From NCBI RefSeq assembly GCF_004358025.1, contig NZ_SMTL01000001.1, forward strand, positions 248,001-312,000: a stretch of 64,000 nt of DNA, in the 5' to 3' direction. The notes below the pieces were generated by a model, which was given only the letters and a program-made list of their open reading frames with translations, did no database searches and was not told where the DNA came from. The position numbers were made by a program, and so were the translations under genes. The DNA comes from Rhizobium deserti (lineage in GTDB: Bacteria > Pseudomonadota > Alphaproteobacteria > Rhizobiales > Rhizobiaceae). This document shows positions 1-9,591 of this stretch, piece by piece. Positions within the stretch are counted from its first letter, which is position 1. Each line of letters opens with the position of its first letter.

Positions 1-115
1 CACGGCGCGTGTCGTCCAATGCCAATAGCGTTGCCGCCATTGGTTCGGCGCCACGCTTTGCCAGCGCCGCGTCGAAAGCTGCTTCGTTTTCACGGATCCA
101 CTTGATATCGAGCAT
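1..115 (-). CDS. serS: Seryl-tRNA synthetase, N-terminal fragment (gene runs off the window)
   Basis: SerS charges tRNA-Ser with serine in the cytoplasm. Only the first 38 codons are present. They read [18 protein letters not shown] and onward to LLALDDTRR, which is the start of the coiled-coil tRNA-binding arm of bacterial SerRS. The ATG is at 113-115 on the minus strand; the rest of the gene lies to the left of base 1. It follows tatC by 54 bases in the same direction, matching the tatABC-serS order common in Rhizobiales, so it is probably co-transcribed with the tat genes. The fragment is short, but the N-terminus is characteristic. Confidence 0.9.
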   Translation of the reverse strand, partial: MLDIKWIRENEAAFDAALAKRGAEPMAATLLALDDTRR

Positions 116-169
116 CGTTCCTAGCCTTTGAAGCGGAACGCCGCAAACTCGCGCAAGGACAGGAAAAGC

Positions 170-994
170 CTAAGCTTTATCCGCATCCGCAATATCCGAC
201 GAGGCCTGCTCATCGAGAGCGTCGTCGGCACGTTTGCGCTCGACGAGTCGCGCGGCGTAGATGGAAATCTCGTAGAGAAGGATGGTCGGCAGCGCAAGAC
301 CGATCTGGGACATGGGATCGGGCGGCGTCAGCACCGCAGCAACGACGAAAGCGAGGACGATGGCGAATTTGCGCTTTTCCCTCAGCCAGTCGCTGGTGAG
401 TAATCCGACGCGGGCAAGCAGCGTGGTAACAACCGGAAGCTGGAAGACCAGGCCGAACGACAGGACCAATGTCATGATCAGGCTGAGATATTCCGAAACG
501 CGCGGCAGAAGCGAAATGCCCACCTCGCCTTCGGTTGGCGCCTGCTGCATGGCAAGGAAGAACCACATGACCATGGGCGTGAAGAAGAAGTAGACGAGTG
601 CTGCACCCAACAGGAAGAGGATCGGCGACGCGACCAGGAACGGCAGGAAGGCGGCGCGCTCGTTCTTGTAAAGGCCGGGAGCGACGAACTTGTAGAGCTG
701 CGACGCGATCACCGGAAAGGCGACGACGAGCGCTCCGAACATCGCCACCTTGACCTGGGTGAAGAAGAATTCCTGCGGCGCCGTATAGATCAGCTCAGAC
801 TTGGCGAGATCCAGATGCGCCCAGAGCACGGCCCATTTGTAAGGAACGACCAGGAAATTGAAGAGCTGCTTGGCAAAGAAGAAGCAGATGACGAAGGCCA
901 GGAAAAACGCGCCGATCGACCAGATGAGCCGGGTGCGCAGCTCCATCAAATGCTCGATGAGCGGCTGCGGCTTGTCTTCGATTTCACCGCTCAT
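170..994 (-). CDS. tatC: Sec-independent protein translocase subunit TatC
   Basis: TatC is the inner-membrane receptor of the twin-arginine pathway, which exports folded proteins; with TatB it recognises the RR signal peptide. The 274-residue protein has the cytoplasmic N-terminal signature IEHLMELRTRL (about residues 13-23) followed by about six hydrophobic segments, the usual TatC topology and length. A polar, acidic C-terminal tail (about residues 255-274) follows the last segment. The ATG overlaps the tatB stop by 4 bases, indicating translational coupling. Order tatA-tatB-tatC-serS on minus. The assignment is secure. Confidence 0.97.
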   Translation of the reverse strand: MSGEIEDKPQPLIEHLMELRTRLIWSIGAFFLAFVICFFFAKQLFNFLVVPYKWAVLWAHLDLAKSELIYTAPQEFFFTQVKVAMFGALVVAFPVIASQLYKFVAPGLYKNERAAFLPFLVASPILFLLGAALVYFFFTPMVMWFFLAMQQAPTEGEVGISLLPRVSEYLSLIMTLVLSFGLVFQLPVVTTLLARVGLLTSDWLREKRKFAIVLAFVVAAVLTPPDPMSQIGLALPTILLYEISIYAARLVERKRADDALDEQASSDIADADKA

Positions 995-1707
995 GCGTCA
1001 TCTCTCGGGGTCTGTGTCTTTTTCGGCGCAGGTTTGCGGGCCGGCATTGCCGGGGCCGCAAGCTCGCCATTTGTCGCGTCAGGCATGGATTTTACGGCGG
1101 GGCTGCGCCGGCGCTTGGCAACGGTTTCGCCGGCCGCAGCAGCCTCGGCCGGCGGTTTTGCCCTAGCAGGAGCCTTGCGAACGGCCTTCGGCTTTTCCAC
1201 CACAGGCGCAGATGCCTGGCGCTCAACGGAGACGGGCTGCGACTGGGCCGGCGCCGTTACCGGCACGACCGGGGACGCCGGCAGCGGGCTCGCTGTGGAA
1301 GGAAAAATATCAGCCGTTTCGGGGCGCGCCTGATGGTCATCCGCCCCTTCGATAGCCTGCTGTGCCTCGATGTCGGTCTTGGTCATCTCGGGAGCGGACG
1401 GCGCTTGGGTTGATTTCTGCAGGTCGTTGCGGATTTCCTGGCCCATCTGGCGAAGCGGGTTGATCGCTTCGCGCAGGGCGTTGGTCGGGTTCAGGCGCTG
1501 CGCATCCGAAATCGTCCGCCGCACGTCGTCCAGCTCAGATTCGCGAAGAGCCTCGTCGAACTGCGAACGGAATTCGCCCGCCATCTTTCGCAGATTAGAC
1601 GTCATCTTTCCAAACGCCCTGAGCATCGGCGGCAGGTCCTTCGGACCAACCACGACGATCAAGACGATGGCGATGACAAGCAGTTCGGTCCAACCGATAT
1701 CGAACAT
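991..1707 (-). CDS. tatB: Sec-independent protein translocase subunit TatB
   Basis: TatB pairs with TatC in the twin-arginine signal receptor complex. The N-terminus MFDIGWTELLVIAIVLIVVV is the single membrane segment, followed by the GPKDLPPMLRAFGKM hinge and amphipathic helix typical of TatB (Glu at residue 8, Gly-Pro at the hinge). At 238 residues it is longer than enterobacterial TatB (about 170) because of a disordered Pro/Ala/Lys-rich tail from about residue 110, as is common in rhizobia. It overlaps tatC by 4 bases and follows tatA by 30 bases. Confidence 0.96.
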   Translation of the reverse strand: MFDIGWTELLVIAIVLIVVVGPKDLPPMLRAFGKMTSNLRKMAGEFRSQFDEALRESELDDVRRTISDAQRLNPTNALREAINPLRQMGQEIRNDLQKSTQAPSAPEMTKTDIEAQQAIEGADDHQARPETADIFPSTASPLPASPVVPVTAPAQSQPVSVERQASAPVVEKPKAVRKAPARAKPPAEAAAAGETVAKRRRSPAVKSMPDATNGELAAPAMPARKPAPKKTQTPRDDA

Positions 1708-1737
1708 TCAATGAGGCTCCTGGAACCCGCAGCCGAA

Positions 1738-1968
1738 TTACAACCGGCTGCTTTCCTTGACCTCGTCCGGCTTGTGGTCAACCGTCTTTGCCGTGGTCGT
1801 GGCAGTAGTACCGTCGGTTTCAGGAGCGTCGTCGTCGGACATGCCCTTCTTGAAGCTCTTGATGCCCTTGGCGACGTCGCCCATCAGTTCAGGGATCTTG
1901 CCGCGACCAAATAGGACGAGCACGATCACGAGGACGATAAGCCAATGCCACACACTAAAAGAACCCAT
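1738..1968 (-). CDS. tatA: Sec-independent protein translocase subunit TatA
   Basis: TatA oligomerises to form the transport pathway of the Tat system. The 76-residue protein has a membrane segment at about residues 6-21, the [17 protein letters not shown] hinge and amphipathic helix, then a short polar tail rich in Asp, Thr and Lys. Length and motif are standard. It is the first tat gene and sits 204 bases downstream of scpB, so it may have its own promoter in that gap in addition to read-through from scpAB. No clear terminator is visible between scpB and tatA. Confidence 0.97.
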   Translation of the reverse strand: MGSFSVWHWLIVLVIVLVLFGRGKIPELMGDVAKGIKSFKKGMSDDDAPETDGTTATTTAKTVDHKPDEVKESSRL

Positions 1969-2172
1969 AGCCCAACTCCATTAGAACCTTATCCTCGATG
2001 TAAGCTCTTTATGGTGCTTTTTCAAACACCAAAATGTCCTGCACAAAAGCTTGATGACAAACGCCCATCGTAACTGACCGGACATAAAAACAAGGACGTA
2101 GGAGCTGGTTCCACTGGAGGTATAATAAGGAATGGCAGCCCCAACCGAAGACGTGATCAAGGCTGATGATTG

Positions 2173-2889
2173 CTATTCCTCTTCGCCTCCTCCAGGCGTC
2201 AACAAGCCGAGTTCTTCCAGATCGAGTTGCGTGATCGGATCCTCGTCTTGCGCCAGATCCTCGTCGCTGAGCGGCATGGGAATGTTGAAGCCGGGCGGTA
2301 TCCGGCCAGACAGGAGCCCTGCCCCCTTGAGCTCTTCGAGGCCAGGAAGATCGCGCAATTCCTCAAGTCCGAAGTGATCGAGGAAATCAGTCGTTGTCCC
2401 AAGCGTGACGGGTCTTCCGGGAGAACGCCGGCGGCCGCGAAAACGCACCCAGCCCGCCTCCATCAGAACATCCAGCGTACCTCTTGAAGTCTGCACGCCG
2501 CGAATTTCTTCGATTTCCGCACGCGTCACCGGCTGGTGATAGGCAATGATGGCAAGCACTTCCAGAGCTGCGCGGGAAAGCTTCCTGACCTCGTTTTCGT
2601 CAGTATGTATAACGAAGGCCAGATCGGCTGCCGTACGGAAGGCCCAGCGATCAGCTGTCCGGATCAGGTTGACACCGCGTAGTGCGTACAAGTCCACAAG
2701 ACGTGCCATGACGCTGCTAACATCGACGCCGCGGGGCAAACGCTCGGCCAGAAATGCTTCGGAGACCGGCTCGGCTGAGGCAAACACCAGTGCTTCGGCA
2801 ATCCGCTCGACCTCCGTCATGGACAGCGGAATCGAGGCCGGATCATCTTCGGCGGCAACCGCAAGATCATCCTCGGTGACGGACGTCAC
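2173..2889 (-). CDS. scpB: Segregation and condensation protein B
   Basis: ScpB is the winged-helix (kite) subunit that binds the ScpA kleisin in the SMC-ScpAB condensin and helps chromosome compaction and segregation. The 238-residue protein carries two winged-helix regions. The core is RIAEALVFASAEPVSEAFLA (from about residue 29), and the second domain includes EVLAIIAYHQPVTRAEIEEI and the GRRRSPGRPVTLGTT segment near residues 152-166, all typical of ScpB. The acidic C-terminal tail (about residue 200 on) is common in alphaproteobacteria. Its ATG overlaps the scpA stop by 4 bases. Confidence 0.95.
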   Translation of the reverse strand: MTSVTEDDLAVAAEDDPASIPLSMTEVERIAEALVFASAEPVSEAFLAERLPRGVDVSSVMARLVDLYALRGVNLIRTADRWAFRTAADLAFVIHTDENEVRKLSRAALEVLAIIAYHQPVTRAEIEEIRGVQTSRGTLDVLMEAGWVRFRGRRRSPGRPVTLGTTTDFLDHFGLEELRDLPGLEELKGAGLLSGRIPPGFNIPMPLSDEDLAQDEDPITQLDLEELGLLTPGGGEEE

Positions 2890-3734
2890 TCCTGTCCTCC
2901 GGATCGGGAACTGCCGTCGGCTTCACGCGAAGTGCCTTGCCCTTTGCGCAGATAGATCGGCTGATAGGCGCCGTCCTGGCGCATTTCCAGCTTGCCTTCG
3001 CGCACCAATTCCAGAGAGGCCGCAAAAGCACTGGCTGTCGCCGTGACACGATCCTCCGGTGGAAGATATGGCAACAGATAGTACTGCAGCGCCGTCCAGT
3101 CACCCATTTCGCCCAGCATGCGGGTCAGCAGTTCTCGCGCATCCACCAGCGACCAGACTTTGCGCCGCTCGATGGTCACATGCGTGATGGCCGTGCGCTG
3201 GCGCAGATTGGCATAGGCTGACAGAATATCATAAAGTGTCGCGTCATATTTTGATTCGACGCGGTGCGGGATATGTTCCGGCGCCCCGCGTGCAAAGATG
3301 TCGCGGCCGAGCCTGTTGCGGTTGACCAGCCGCGTAGCTGCATCCCGCATGGCCTCCAGACGCTTCAAGCGAAAGGCAAGCGTTGCCGCCATTTCCTCGC
3401 CGCTTGGACCGTCATCGCCCTTTATTGGCTGGGGGATCAGCAGCTTCGATTTGAGGAAGGCCAGCCATGCTGCCATGACGAGGTAGTCCGCGGCCAGTTC
3501 AATGCGGACCTGCCGGGCACTCTCGACGAAGCGCAGATACTGCTCCGCAAGGGCCAGAACCGAAATACGCGAAAGATCGACCTTTTGGCTGCGGGCGAGA
3601 TGAAGCAGCAGATCGAGAGGACCTTCAAAGCCGGCAACGTCGATCATCAGAGCCGGATCATCGGCCGCGCGCTCGGCAGCATCCTGCCAAAGCTTATCCA
3701 TCGGAATGGCATTCTGCGAAGTCGTCCCGGCCAT
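2886..3734 (-). CDS. scpA: Segregation and condensation protein A (kleisin)
   Basis: ScpA bridges the SMC heads in bacterial condensin. The 282-residue protein shows the kleisin N-terminal signature FEGPLDLLLHLARSQKVDL at about residues 35-53, then the helical LAEQYLRFVESAR and AADYLVMAAWLAFLKSKLLI segments, and a C-terminal winged-helix region that contacts the SMC head. It follows nagZ by 26 bases and overlaps scpB by 4. The nagZ-scpA-scpB order is conserved in rhizobia. A later in-frame Met at residue 12 is a possible alternative start; the longer form is given. Confidence 0.95.
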   Translation of the reverse strand: MAGTTSQNAIPMDKLWQDAAERAADDPALMIDVAGFEGPLDLLLHLARSQKVDLSRISVLALAEQYLRFVESARQVRIELAADYLVMAAWLAFLKSKLLIPQPIKGDDGPSGEEMAATLAFRLKRLEAMRDAATRLVNRNRLGRDIFARGAPEHIPHRVESKYDATLYDILSAYANLRQRTAITHVTIERRKVWSLVDARELLTRMLGEMGDWTALQYYLLPYLPPEDRVTATASAFAASLELVREGKLEMRQDGAYQPIYLRKGQGTSREADGSSRSGGQE

Positions 3735-3760
3735 CCGAACCTCGTTCTTGTCCGCCCCGT

Positions 3761-4777
3761 TCAGGAAGTTGCCAGCAGTCTGTGAAACTCTGCACGAAGC
3801 ACGTCTTCGTCCGCGCCGTCGCCGGCACCCAAAGCCGCCTCTACGGCCTGCGTCCGGCGCAGCGCCTTTCCGGATAATGGGATTGCTTCCTGCACCACAG
3901 CCTTCATTTCATTCATGATGCCGTTGCAATGCAAGATGATATCGCAACCGCCACGGACAATTCGCGCTGCCCGTTCCCCTATCGTGCCCTTGAGGGCATT
4001 CATGGAGGTGTCATCGGAGAGCAGCAGGCCGTCGAAGCCGATGTGGCTCCGGATTACTTGCTCGATGACCTTGGCCGAGGTGGTCGCGGGTTCGTCCGGA
4101 TCGACAGCCGTGAAGACGATGTGAGCGCTCATCGCCATGAGCTCGTCCTTCATGGCGACGAAAGGCAGGAAATCATGCGCCTCGAGTTCGGTCAAGCTGG
4201 CGTTCACCACCGGCAGTTCGTGATGTGAATCGGCCATGCCCCGGCCATGCCCCGGCATATGCTTCATCACGGGCAGCATGCCGCCGGCCTTCAGTCCCTC
4301 GGACGCCGCCTTGCCCATATCCGCCACCGTTTGCGCATCATACCCGTAAGCCCGATCGCCGATCACATTGCTCGAGCCTTCGACCGGCACATCCAGGACC
4401 GGCAGGCAATCGACATTGATGCCAAATTTCATCAGATCGAAAGCATGCAGACGCGACATCAACCAAGCCGCTCGTAAGCCTATCTCCTTATCCTGACGAT
4501 AAAGATCTCCCAGCACCGCCCCAGAAGGATAGCGCTCGATCATCGGCGGGCGGATGCGCTGAACGCGTCCGCCTTCCTGATCGATCAGGACAGGTGCGTT
4601 CGGCCTACCGACGCTGTCGCGCATTGATGCCACAAGATCGGTGATCTGGTTTGGCTCCAAACAGTTGCGCGCAAACAGGATGAAGCCCCAAGGTCTCTCA
4701 TCCCGATAAAGGGCCATTTCATCCGGGGTGAGTTCGGCGCCCATGGCGCCGAGGATCATTGCTTTTGATTCGCTCAT
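3761..4777 (-). CDS. nagZ: Beta-N-acetylhexosaminidase (glycoside hydrolase family 3)
   Basis: NagZ removes N-acetylglucosamine from GlcNAc-anhydroMurNAc muropeptides in the cytoplasm during cell-wall recycling; in several Gram-negatives its product anhydroMurNAc-peptide induces AmpC beta-lactamase. The 338 residues match the single-domain GH3 enzyme: PVLIDQEGGRVQRI (about 62-75), the KHMPGHG loop with the catalytic His (about 170-176), and LLSDDTSMNAL with the predicted nucleophile Asp (about 255). The gene lies just downstream of a terminator closing the SPOR gene and 26 bases ahead of scpA, so it may head a nagZ-scpAB unit. Confidence 0.95.
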   Translation of the reverse strand: MSESKAMILGAMGAELTPDEMALYRDERPWGFILFARNCLEPNQITDLVASMRDSVGRPNAPVLIDQEGGRVQRIRPPMIERYPSGAVLGDLYRQDKEIGLRAAWLMSRLHAFDLMKFGINVDCLPVLDVPVEGSSNVIGDRAYGYDAQTVADMGKAASEGLKAGGMLPVMKHMPGHGRGMADSHHELPVVNASLTELEAHDFLPFVAMKDELMAMSAHIVFTAVDPDEPATTSAKVIEQVIRSHIGFDGLLLSDDTSMNALKGTIGERAARIVRGGCDIILHCNGIMNEMKAVVQEAIPLSGKALRRTQAVEAALGAGDGADEDVLRAEFHRLLATS

Positions 4778-4809
4778 GGCTTGATCCTAGTCCATTGCCT
4801 CAAAACAAA

Positions 4810-4834
4810 AAACGGGGCGATGAACGCCCCGTTT
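4810..4834 (-). terminator. Rho-independent terminator after the SPOR-domain gene
   Basis: A perfect 10-base stem, AAACGGGGCG at 4810-4819 pairing with CGCCCCGTTT at 4825-4834, has a 5-base loop and A/T-rich flanks. It lies 23 bases past the stop of the SPOR gene and 33 bases before the nagZ ATG, so it should end or attenuate transcription of the upstream gene. Confidence 0.8.
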
Positions 4835-4857
4835 CTCTCATCGTGGAATACAGTGGT

Positions 4858-7707
4858 TTATTTGGCGACGAGGCAGGTTCCGCCGGCAGAGCGGTAGCGC
4901 TCGCAAAGGGCCACAGCTTCCGGCTTGCTTCCCGCCGGGATGCGAACGCGATAGAATGTACCCTTACCGGCAATCTCCGCCTGCTTGATATCGACGCCAC
5001 GGCCGGCGATGACGTTGCCGAACTTCGTCGAAAGGCTCTGGTAGGATTTCTGCGCCTCAGCCTGAGACGGCAGCGACGCGATCTGGATGACGTAACCACC
5101 ATCGCCGAGCGAAGCCACCTGATTGGCTGCGGTCGCCGCTGGAACCGGAGGCGGGGCGGCGCTCGGTGCACGTACATTGCCCTGATCCGTTACCGCTGCA
5201 ACGACATTGACCGGCTGCTGCGCCGGACGCATGGCCGGAACCGGAGCCTTCGCTGCCGGCGTCGCGGTGGCAACAGGCTGAGCCAATGCCGGCGTCGCGG
5301 CTGGGCTTTGGGCTTTCACGGCAGCGACGGGTTCGGAAGCCGGGGTGATCGGTGCGGAGACCGGTACGATGCCAGAGGCCTGTGTCCGCGCAGGCGCAGC
5401 AGCCGGCTGCATTGCCGGAGCCGCGATCGGATCGCGCGGCATGGAGGCCATTTCCGGTGACTTTGCCGGTGCCGCCGGCATCTTCTCGCTCTGGATTGCC
5501 GCAACAGCGGGTGCCGGAGCCGTAACTTCCTGCTCAACCAGCTTGCCGTCGGGGCGCACGATCATCGTCTTGACCTTGCGCGGCGTGACAGTGACGGGAT
5601 CCTGGGCGGAGGCCTGTTGTGGCTGCTCCTGCGGAAGAAGCCGCGGATCTTCGGTTTCGCCGACATCGGTAGGTTCGATGTCGTTCTCGCCTTCGAGGGG
5701 AAGCGTATCCGGCATCAAGGTCTTCTGCACGACGTCGACCGGCTCTTCATTGCTTGAAATCAGGGTCTGCTGCTTGGGTGTTTCAGGCGCAGCTCCCGCA
5801 ACACGGTCATAAACCGCCTTGTCCTGGTTCGGCACCGTCTTGCCGCCTGGATTTGCCGGAGCGACCTTGATCGGCTCCTTGTCGGCGGTGATGATGACCG
5901 GCTCGCCGCTCGCAACCATTCCGGATACGCCATCGCCGAGCCATGCATAAGCGCCGGCTCCAGCCACGGCCAGAACGCCTGCGAAGGCCAGCGGCAGGAT
6001 CCAGATACGCGAGGCGCCACGACGCTCGCCGTCGCCACCGCTGAGCGCATAGGCATTGCCGTCTGGATAACGTTCAGCCAGCGCAAGAGGCGTTGCAAGA
6101 CTGCGGCGGAAATCCTCTTCCAGGGCCCGCTCGAATTCGTCGAGATCAGCATAGATCGAACGCTGCTCGGCAGGCGCTTCGGATGCCTTTGGCGCTGCGG
6201 CAGCAACTGGCGGTTCCGGGGCGGCCGCTGGCGCAGAAGCCGCCGGCGAAGCCAGCAGCGTCGCCAATTCGGCATCAATATCGATATCGTATTCAGCGCG
6301 ATAAGCAGGCTCGTGCTCGGGCTCTTCCACAGGAAGCGACGGAACGTCGAGTTCAGCAATAACTTCGGGACGCTCTTCAGCTTCCGTAATCAAGGCAGGG
6401 TCGAACGGCAAGTCGGCTTCCGGTTCGGAGGTCGCAACCTCCTCTTCGAAATTAAAGACCGGTTCGGCCACGACAACCTGCTCGGTTGCCGGAGTGTAGA
6501 TCGGCTGAGACTCGGCAGGGGCAGCCATGACGAGCTGAGCGGCCGAGCGCCTGCTGTTCTCCTCGACCACGACATCGGCCAGATCCAGTTCGAGATCATC
6601 GAGCGCAAGCTCAAACTCCTCGTCGGCAAACGGATCCAGCTCGAACTCTTCCGCTGCCTCTGCAGCCGGCGATTGAGCATCGGCTACCACCGGCTCTTGT
6701 GCAGAAACAGGCTCCGAAACTGCAGTGACTACATTCGCAGCGACGCCAGCAATAACGGGCTGCTGGATAGCACCCGGCGACGCCGGGACATCAGCGATAG
6801 TGGCATTCGCAACAGGGACGGCGGCAAGCACAGGCTGCCCCGCTTCAAGCTTCGGCAGGACAAGATCCCAGGCCGGAACTTCATGCGACGTTACATTGGG
6901 GACTTCCACCACTTCGCGCTCGGCGCCGGGACGCGAACCCGGACCAAAGCCGGAGGTCGGGTTGAAATTGGCGAGCGGCATCCGGAAGCCGGGGACATAA
7001 GCGTCCTTCCGCTTCGATTCAGGCTTGGCAGGCGCCTCGACGACGGGAACCGAAGCCGCGCCGATGGACGTCTCCAGTTCGGATGCCAGGTCAAAGGCAT
7101 AAGCCTGCTGCTCGATTGCCGCGCGGTCCGGCGCCTCAGACAGCACCGGCGCATAGGATGGCGCAACTCTTTCGAGGGCTGGGAGGTCCTCGATTAGGCT
7201 GCCGTAGTCGGCCGCGTCGAAGCTCGGCTCCACCCTCGCCGCTTCCGGCTCAGACTCAAAGGAGTTCTGCAGCTCCAGAAGATGAGCATGCTCATCATGG
7301 TAAGCGACGGGCTCCGAAACGTCCTGCTGGGCAGCGAGAGGCTGCATCGCTGCAGACGGATCGCCGGTAACTTCTGGAACAAACGCGGATTCTTCCGGTT
7401 CTACCGGCTCGAGCACGTCCACATGCAGTTCAGCATAATCGGCAGGCTGCTGAGTATGAACAGCCGTGTCGTTAGCAGCTTCCAGACGCGGCGCATCATA
7501 CTGTTCGAATTCGAGTAGGAGCTCGTCTTCGAGATTGAAGGCGGGCTCCCGGCGACCTTGCGATGCAACCTGAGGCACCGGATTTTCCGGCGTCGGAACA
7601 AGCCGCTCATCGTATCCGACAATCCGGGCGAGCTCTGCCAGCGGATCATCGTCGGCAAAGAGCCCCGGAGCATCGTTCCGGCTACGCGCAAGATTGTGAT
7701 CTGCCAT
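4858..7707 (-). CDS. Large SPOR-domain membrane protein with long acidic disordered region
   Basis: SPOR domains bind glycan strands lacking stem peptides and usually target proteins to the division septum. This 949-residue protein has three parts: an N-terminal low-complexity region (about 1-565) very rich in Glu, Asp, Ala, Pro and Val, a single membrane segment (IWILPLAFAGVLAVAGAGAY, about 570-590), and an Ala/Pro/Gln-rich periplasmic linker ending in a C-terminal SPOR domain of about 80 residues (YVIQIASLPSQAEAQKSY onward). The layout predicts type II insertion: cytoplasmic acidic part, periplasmic SPOR. It sits between argS and nagZ as in other rhizobia. The ATG at 7705-7707 was preferred to a GTG at 7719, which abuts the ribosome-binding site. 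The specific role is not known to me. Confidence 0.88.
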   Translation of the reverse strand: MADHNLARSRNDAPGLFADDDPLAELARIVGYDERLVPTPENPVPQVASQGRREPAFNLEDELLLEFEQYDAPRLEAANDTAVHTQQPADYAELHVDVLEPVEPEESAFVPEVTGDPSAAMQPLAAQQDVSEPVAYHDEHAHLLELQNSFESEPEAARVEPSFDAADYGSLIEDLPALERVAPSYAPVLSEAPDRAAIEQQAYAFDLASELETSIGAASVPVVEAPAKPESKRKDAYVPGFRMPLANFNPTSGFGPGSRPGAEREVVEVPNVTSHEVPAWDLVLPKLEAGQPVLAAVPVANATIADVPASPGAIQQPVIAGVAANVVTAVSEPVSAQEPVVADAQSPAAEAAEEFELDPFADEEFELALDDLELDLADVVVEENSRRSAAQLVMAAPAESQPIYTPATEQVVVAEPVFNFEEEVATSEPEADLPFDPALITEAEERPEVIAELDVPSLPVEEPEHEPAYRAEYDIDIDAELATLLASPAASAPAAAPEPPVAAAAPKASEAPAEQRSIYADLDEFERALEEDFRRSLATPLALAERYPDGNAYALSGGDGERRGASRIWILPLAFAGVLAVAGAGAYAWLGDGVSGMVASGEPVIITADKEPIKVAPANPGGKTVPNQDKAVYDRVAGAAPETPKQQTLISSNEEPVDVVQKTLMPDTLPLEGENDIEPTDVGETEDPRLLPQEQPQQASAQDPVTVTPRKVKTMIVRPDGKLVEQEVTAPAPAVAAIQSEKMPAAPAKSPEMASMPRDPIAAPAMQPAAAPARTQASGIVPVSAPITPASEPVAAVKAQSPAATPALAQPVATATPAAKAPVPAMRPAQQPVNVVAAVTDQGNVRAPSAAPPPVPAATAANQVASLGDGGYVIQIASLPSQAEAQKSYQSLSTKFGNVIAGRGVDIKQAEIAGKGTFYRVRIPAGSKPEAVALCERYRSAGGTCLVAK

Positions 7708-7771
7708 TACTTTGTCCACCCACCTACGTTACAACGCGTCTGCCAGCGCAATGTGGGGAAATGGTGGCGAT

Positions 7772-9529
7772 TCAGCGCATTTCTTCTGGCGCGGCCGTGC
7801 CCGTGATAGCTAGTCCGGACTGCAATACAGAGGCGACGGCACGCACCAGCCCAAGTCTGGCAACGCTCAATTCTCGGTTTTTATCGTTAATAAAACGTAA
7901 TTCCGGTTGTTCCTTGCCTTTATTCCAGTGCGCGTGGAAGAAACTGGCCAAATCATAAATATAAAAAGCCAATCTATGCGGCTCCTGCGCCAGTGCTGCA
8001 GCCTCGATGATTCTGGGGAATTCTGCAAGCTTGCCGACCAATTGCAGCTCCGCCGGGTCTTCGATCAGGCTTGCCGCTCCGGCAAGATCGAGCGAATCAG
8101 TATCCATGTCCGGGAAGGCTTCACGCGCCTGCCGAAATACCGACATGCACCGGGCATGGGCATATTGCACATAGAAGACCGGATTGTCCTTCGACTGCTC
8201 GGTGACCTTAGCAAAATCGAAGTCCAAAGGCTCGGAGCTCTTGCGGTAAAGCATCATGAAGCGGACGGAATCGGAGCCCACCTCGTCCACCACTTCGCGC
8301 AGTGTGATGAAGTCGCCCGAGCGCTTCGACATCTTGACCGGCTCGCCGTTCCGGTAAAGCTTGACCAGCTGGCATAGAAGAACCGTGAGCTTGACCTTAC
8401 CTTCGGAGACGGCTCGGGCAAGCGCTTCCAGCCGCTTCACATAGCCTCCGTGGTCGGCGCCGAGCACATAGATCATCTCGTCATAGCCGCGATCGTACTT
8501 GTCCTTGAAATAGGCGACGTCGGCAGCAAAATAGGTATAACTGCCATCCGATTTGATCAGCGGACGGTCGATGTCATCGCCGACTTCGGTGGAGCGGAAC
8601 AGCGTCTGCTCGCGATCTTCCCAATCTTCCGGCAGCTGTCCCTTCGGAGGAGGCAGCGTGCCGCGATAGACATGGCCCTTGAAAGTCAGGTCATTGATGG
8701 CGGTGCGGATTCGCTGCGCGCCATTCACATGCAGCGTCCGCTCCGAGAAGAAGACGTCGTGATGCACATTAAGCGCCTCGAGATCCTCTCGGATCATTGC
8801 CATCATCGCGTCGATGGCCTTCTCCTTGACGATCGGCATCCAGTCTTCGTCCGGCATGTTGTGCAGCCGCGTGCCATATTCCTCCGCCAGCGCTTGCCCC
8901 ACCGGAACGAGGTAATCACCCGGGTAAAGGCCGGAAGGAATGGCCCCGACATCCTCTCCGAGCGCTTCGCGGTAGCGTAGGAAGACCGAACGGGCCAGCA
9001 CATCGATCTGGCTTCCCGCATCGTTGATGTAATATTCCTTGGTGACCTCGTAGCCGGCGAAACCCATCAGGTTGGCAAGCGCATCACCCACCACGGCACC
9101 GCGGCAATGACCCACATGCATGGGACCAGTCGGATTGGCCGACACATATTCAACGTTTGCCTTGCGGCCGGCACCGACCTGCGACCGGCCATAGCCCGTT
9201 CCCTGCTGGAGCATGGCCGAGAGGAGCCGCTGCCAGTAGCCTTTCGACAGACGGATATTGATGAAGCCCGGCCCGGCAACCGAGACCTCCGTGATATCCG
9301 GATCGCTTTTCAAAGCACCCGCAATTACATCGGCTAAAGCCCGCGGACTGGTACCGAGCGGCTTTGCCAATACCATCGCAGCATTGGTTGCCACATCGCC
9401 GTGGCTTTGATCTCGAGGCGGCTCGACAGTCAAACGGTCAAAATCGACTTCGCTTCGCTTTTCTTTCACCAGATCAATGGTTTCGAGCGCGTTCTTTATT
9501 CTGTTTTCGAAGTCGGTAAAGAGGTTCAT
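7772..9529 (-). CDS. argS: Arginyl-tRNA synthetase
   Basis: ArgRS is the class I synthetase that charges tRNA-Arg. The protein is 585 residues from MNLFTDFE, a usual length. The HIGH-type motif appears as [15 protein letters not shown] (about 125-139), the KMSK-type loop as KMSKRSGDF (about 400), and the C-terminal anticodon-binding helical domain is present ([13 protein letters not shown] near 545). The N-terminal ADD1-like domain is intact. ATG at 9527-9529 was preferred over an upstream GTG at 9538 because it matches the family N-terminus. It lies 62 bases downstream of dgt and 64 bases before the SPOR gene. Confidence 0.97.
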   Translation of the reverse strand: MNLFTDFENRIKNALETIDLVKEKRSEVDFDRLTVEPPRDQSHGDVATNAAMVLAKPLGTSPRALADVIAGALKSDPDITEVSVAGPGFINIRLSKGYWQRLLSAMLQQGTGYGRSQVGAGRKANVEYVSANPTGPMHVGHCRGAVVGDALANLMGFAGYEVTKEYYINDAGSQIDVLARSVFLRYREALGEDVGAIPSGLYPGDYLVPVGQALAEEYGTRLHNMPDEDWMPIVKEKAIDAMMAMIREDLEALNVHHDVFFSERTLHVNGAQRIRTAINDLTFKGHVYRGTLPPPKGQLPEDWEDREQTLFRSTEVGDDIDRPLIKSDGSYTYFAADVAYFKDKYDRGYDEMIYVLGADHGGYVKRLEALARAVSEGKVKLTVLLCQLVKLYRNGEPVKMSKRSGDFITLREVVDEVGSDSVRFMMLYRKSSEPLDFDFAKVTEQSKDNPVFYVQYAHARCMSVFRQAREAFPDMDTDSLDLAGAASLIEDPAELQLVGKLAEFPRIIEAAALAQEPHRLAFYIYDLASFFHAHWNKGKEQPELRFINDKNRELSVARLGLVRAVASVLQSGLAITGTAAPEEMR

Positions 9530-9591
9530 ATCACTCACCCGCTCAGATGCCTGCGCGGGCCCTTGAAAAGCCGTTGGTAATGGGCCGGTGC

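Noticed and set aside
4759..5460. 233-codon Arg/Gly-rich frame on plus opposite the SPOR gene
   Set aside because: Composition reflects the reverse of Ala/Pro codons; no promoter or ribosome-binding site.
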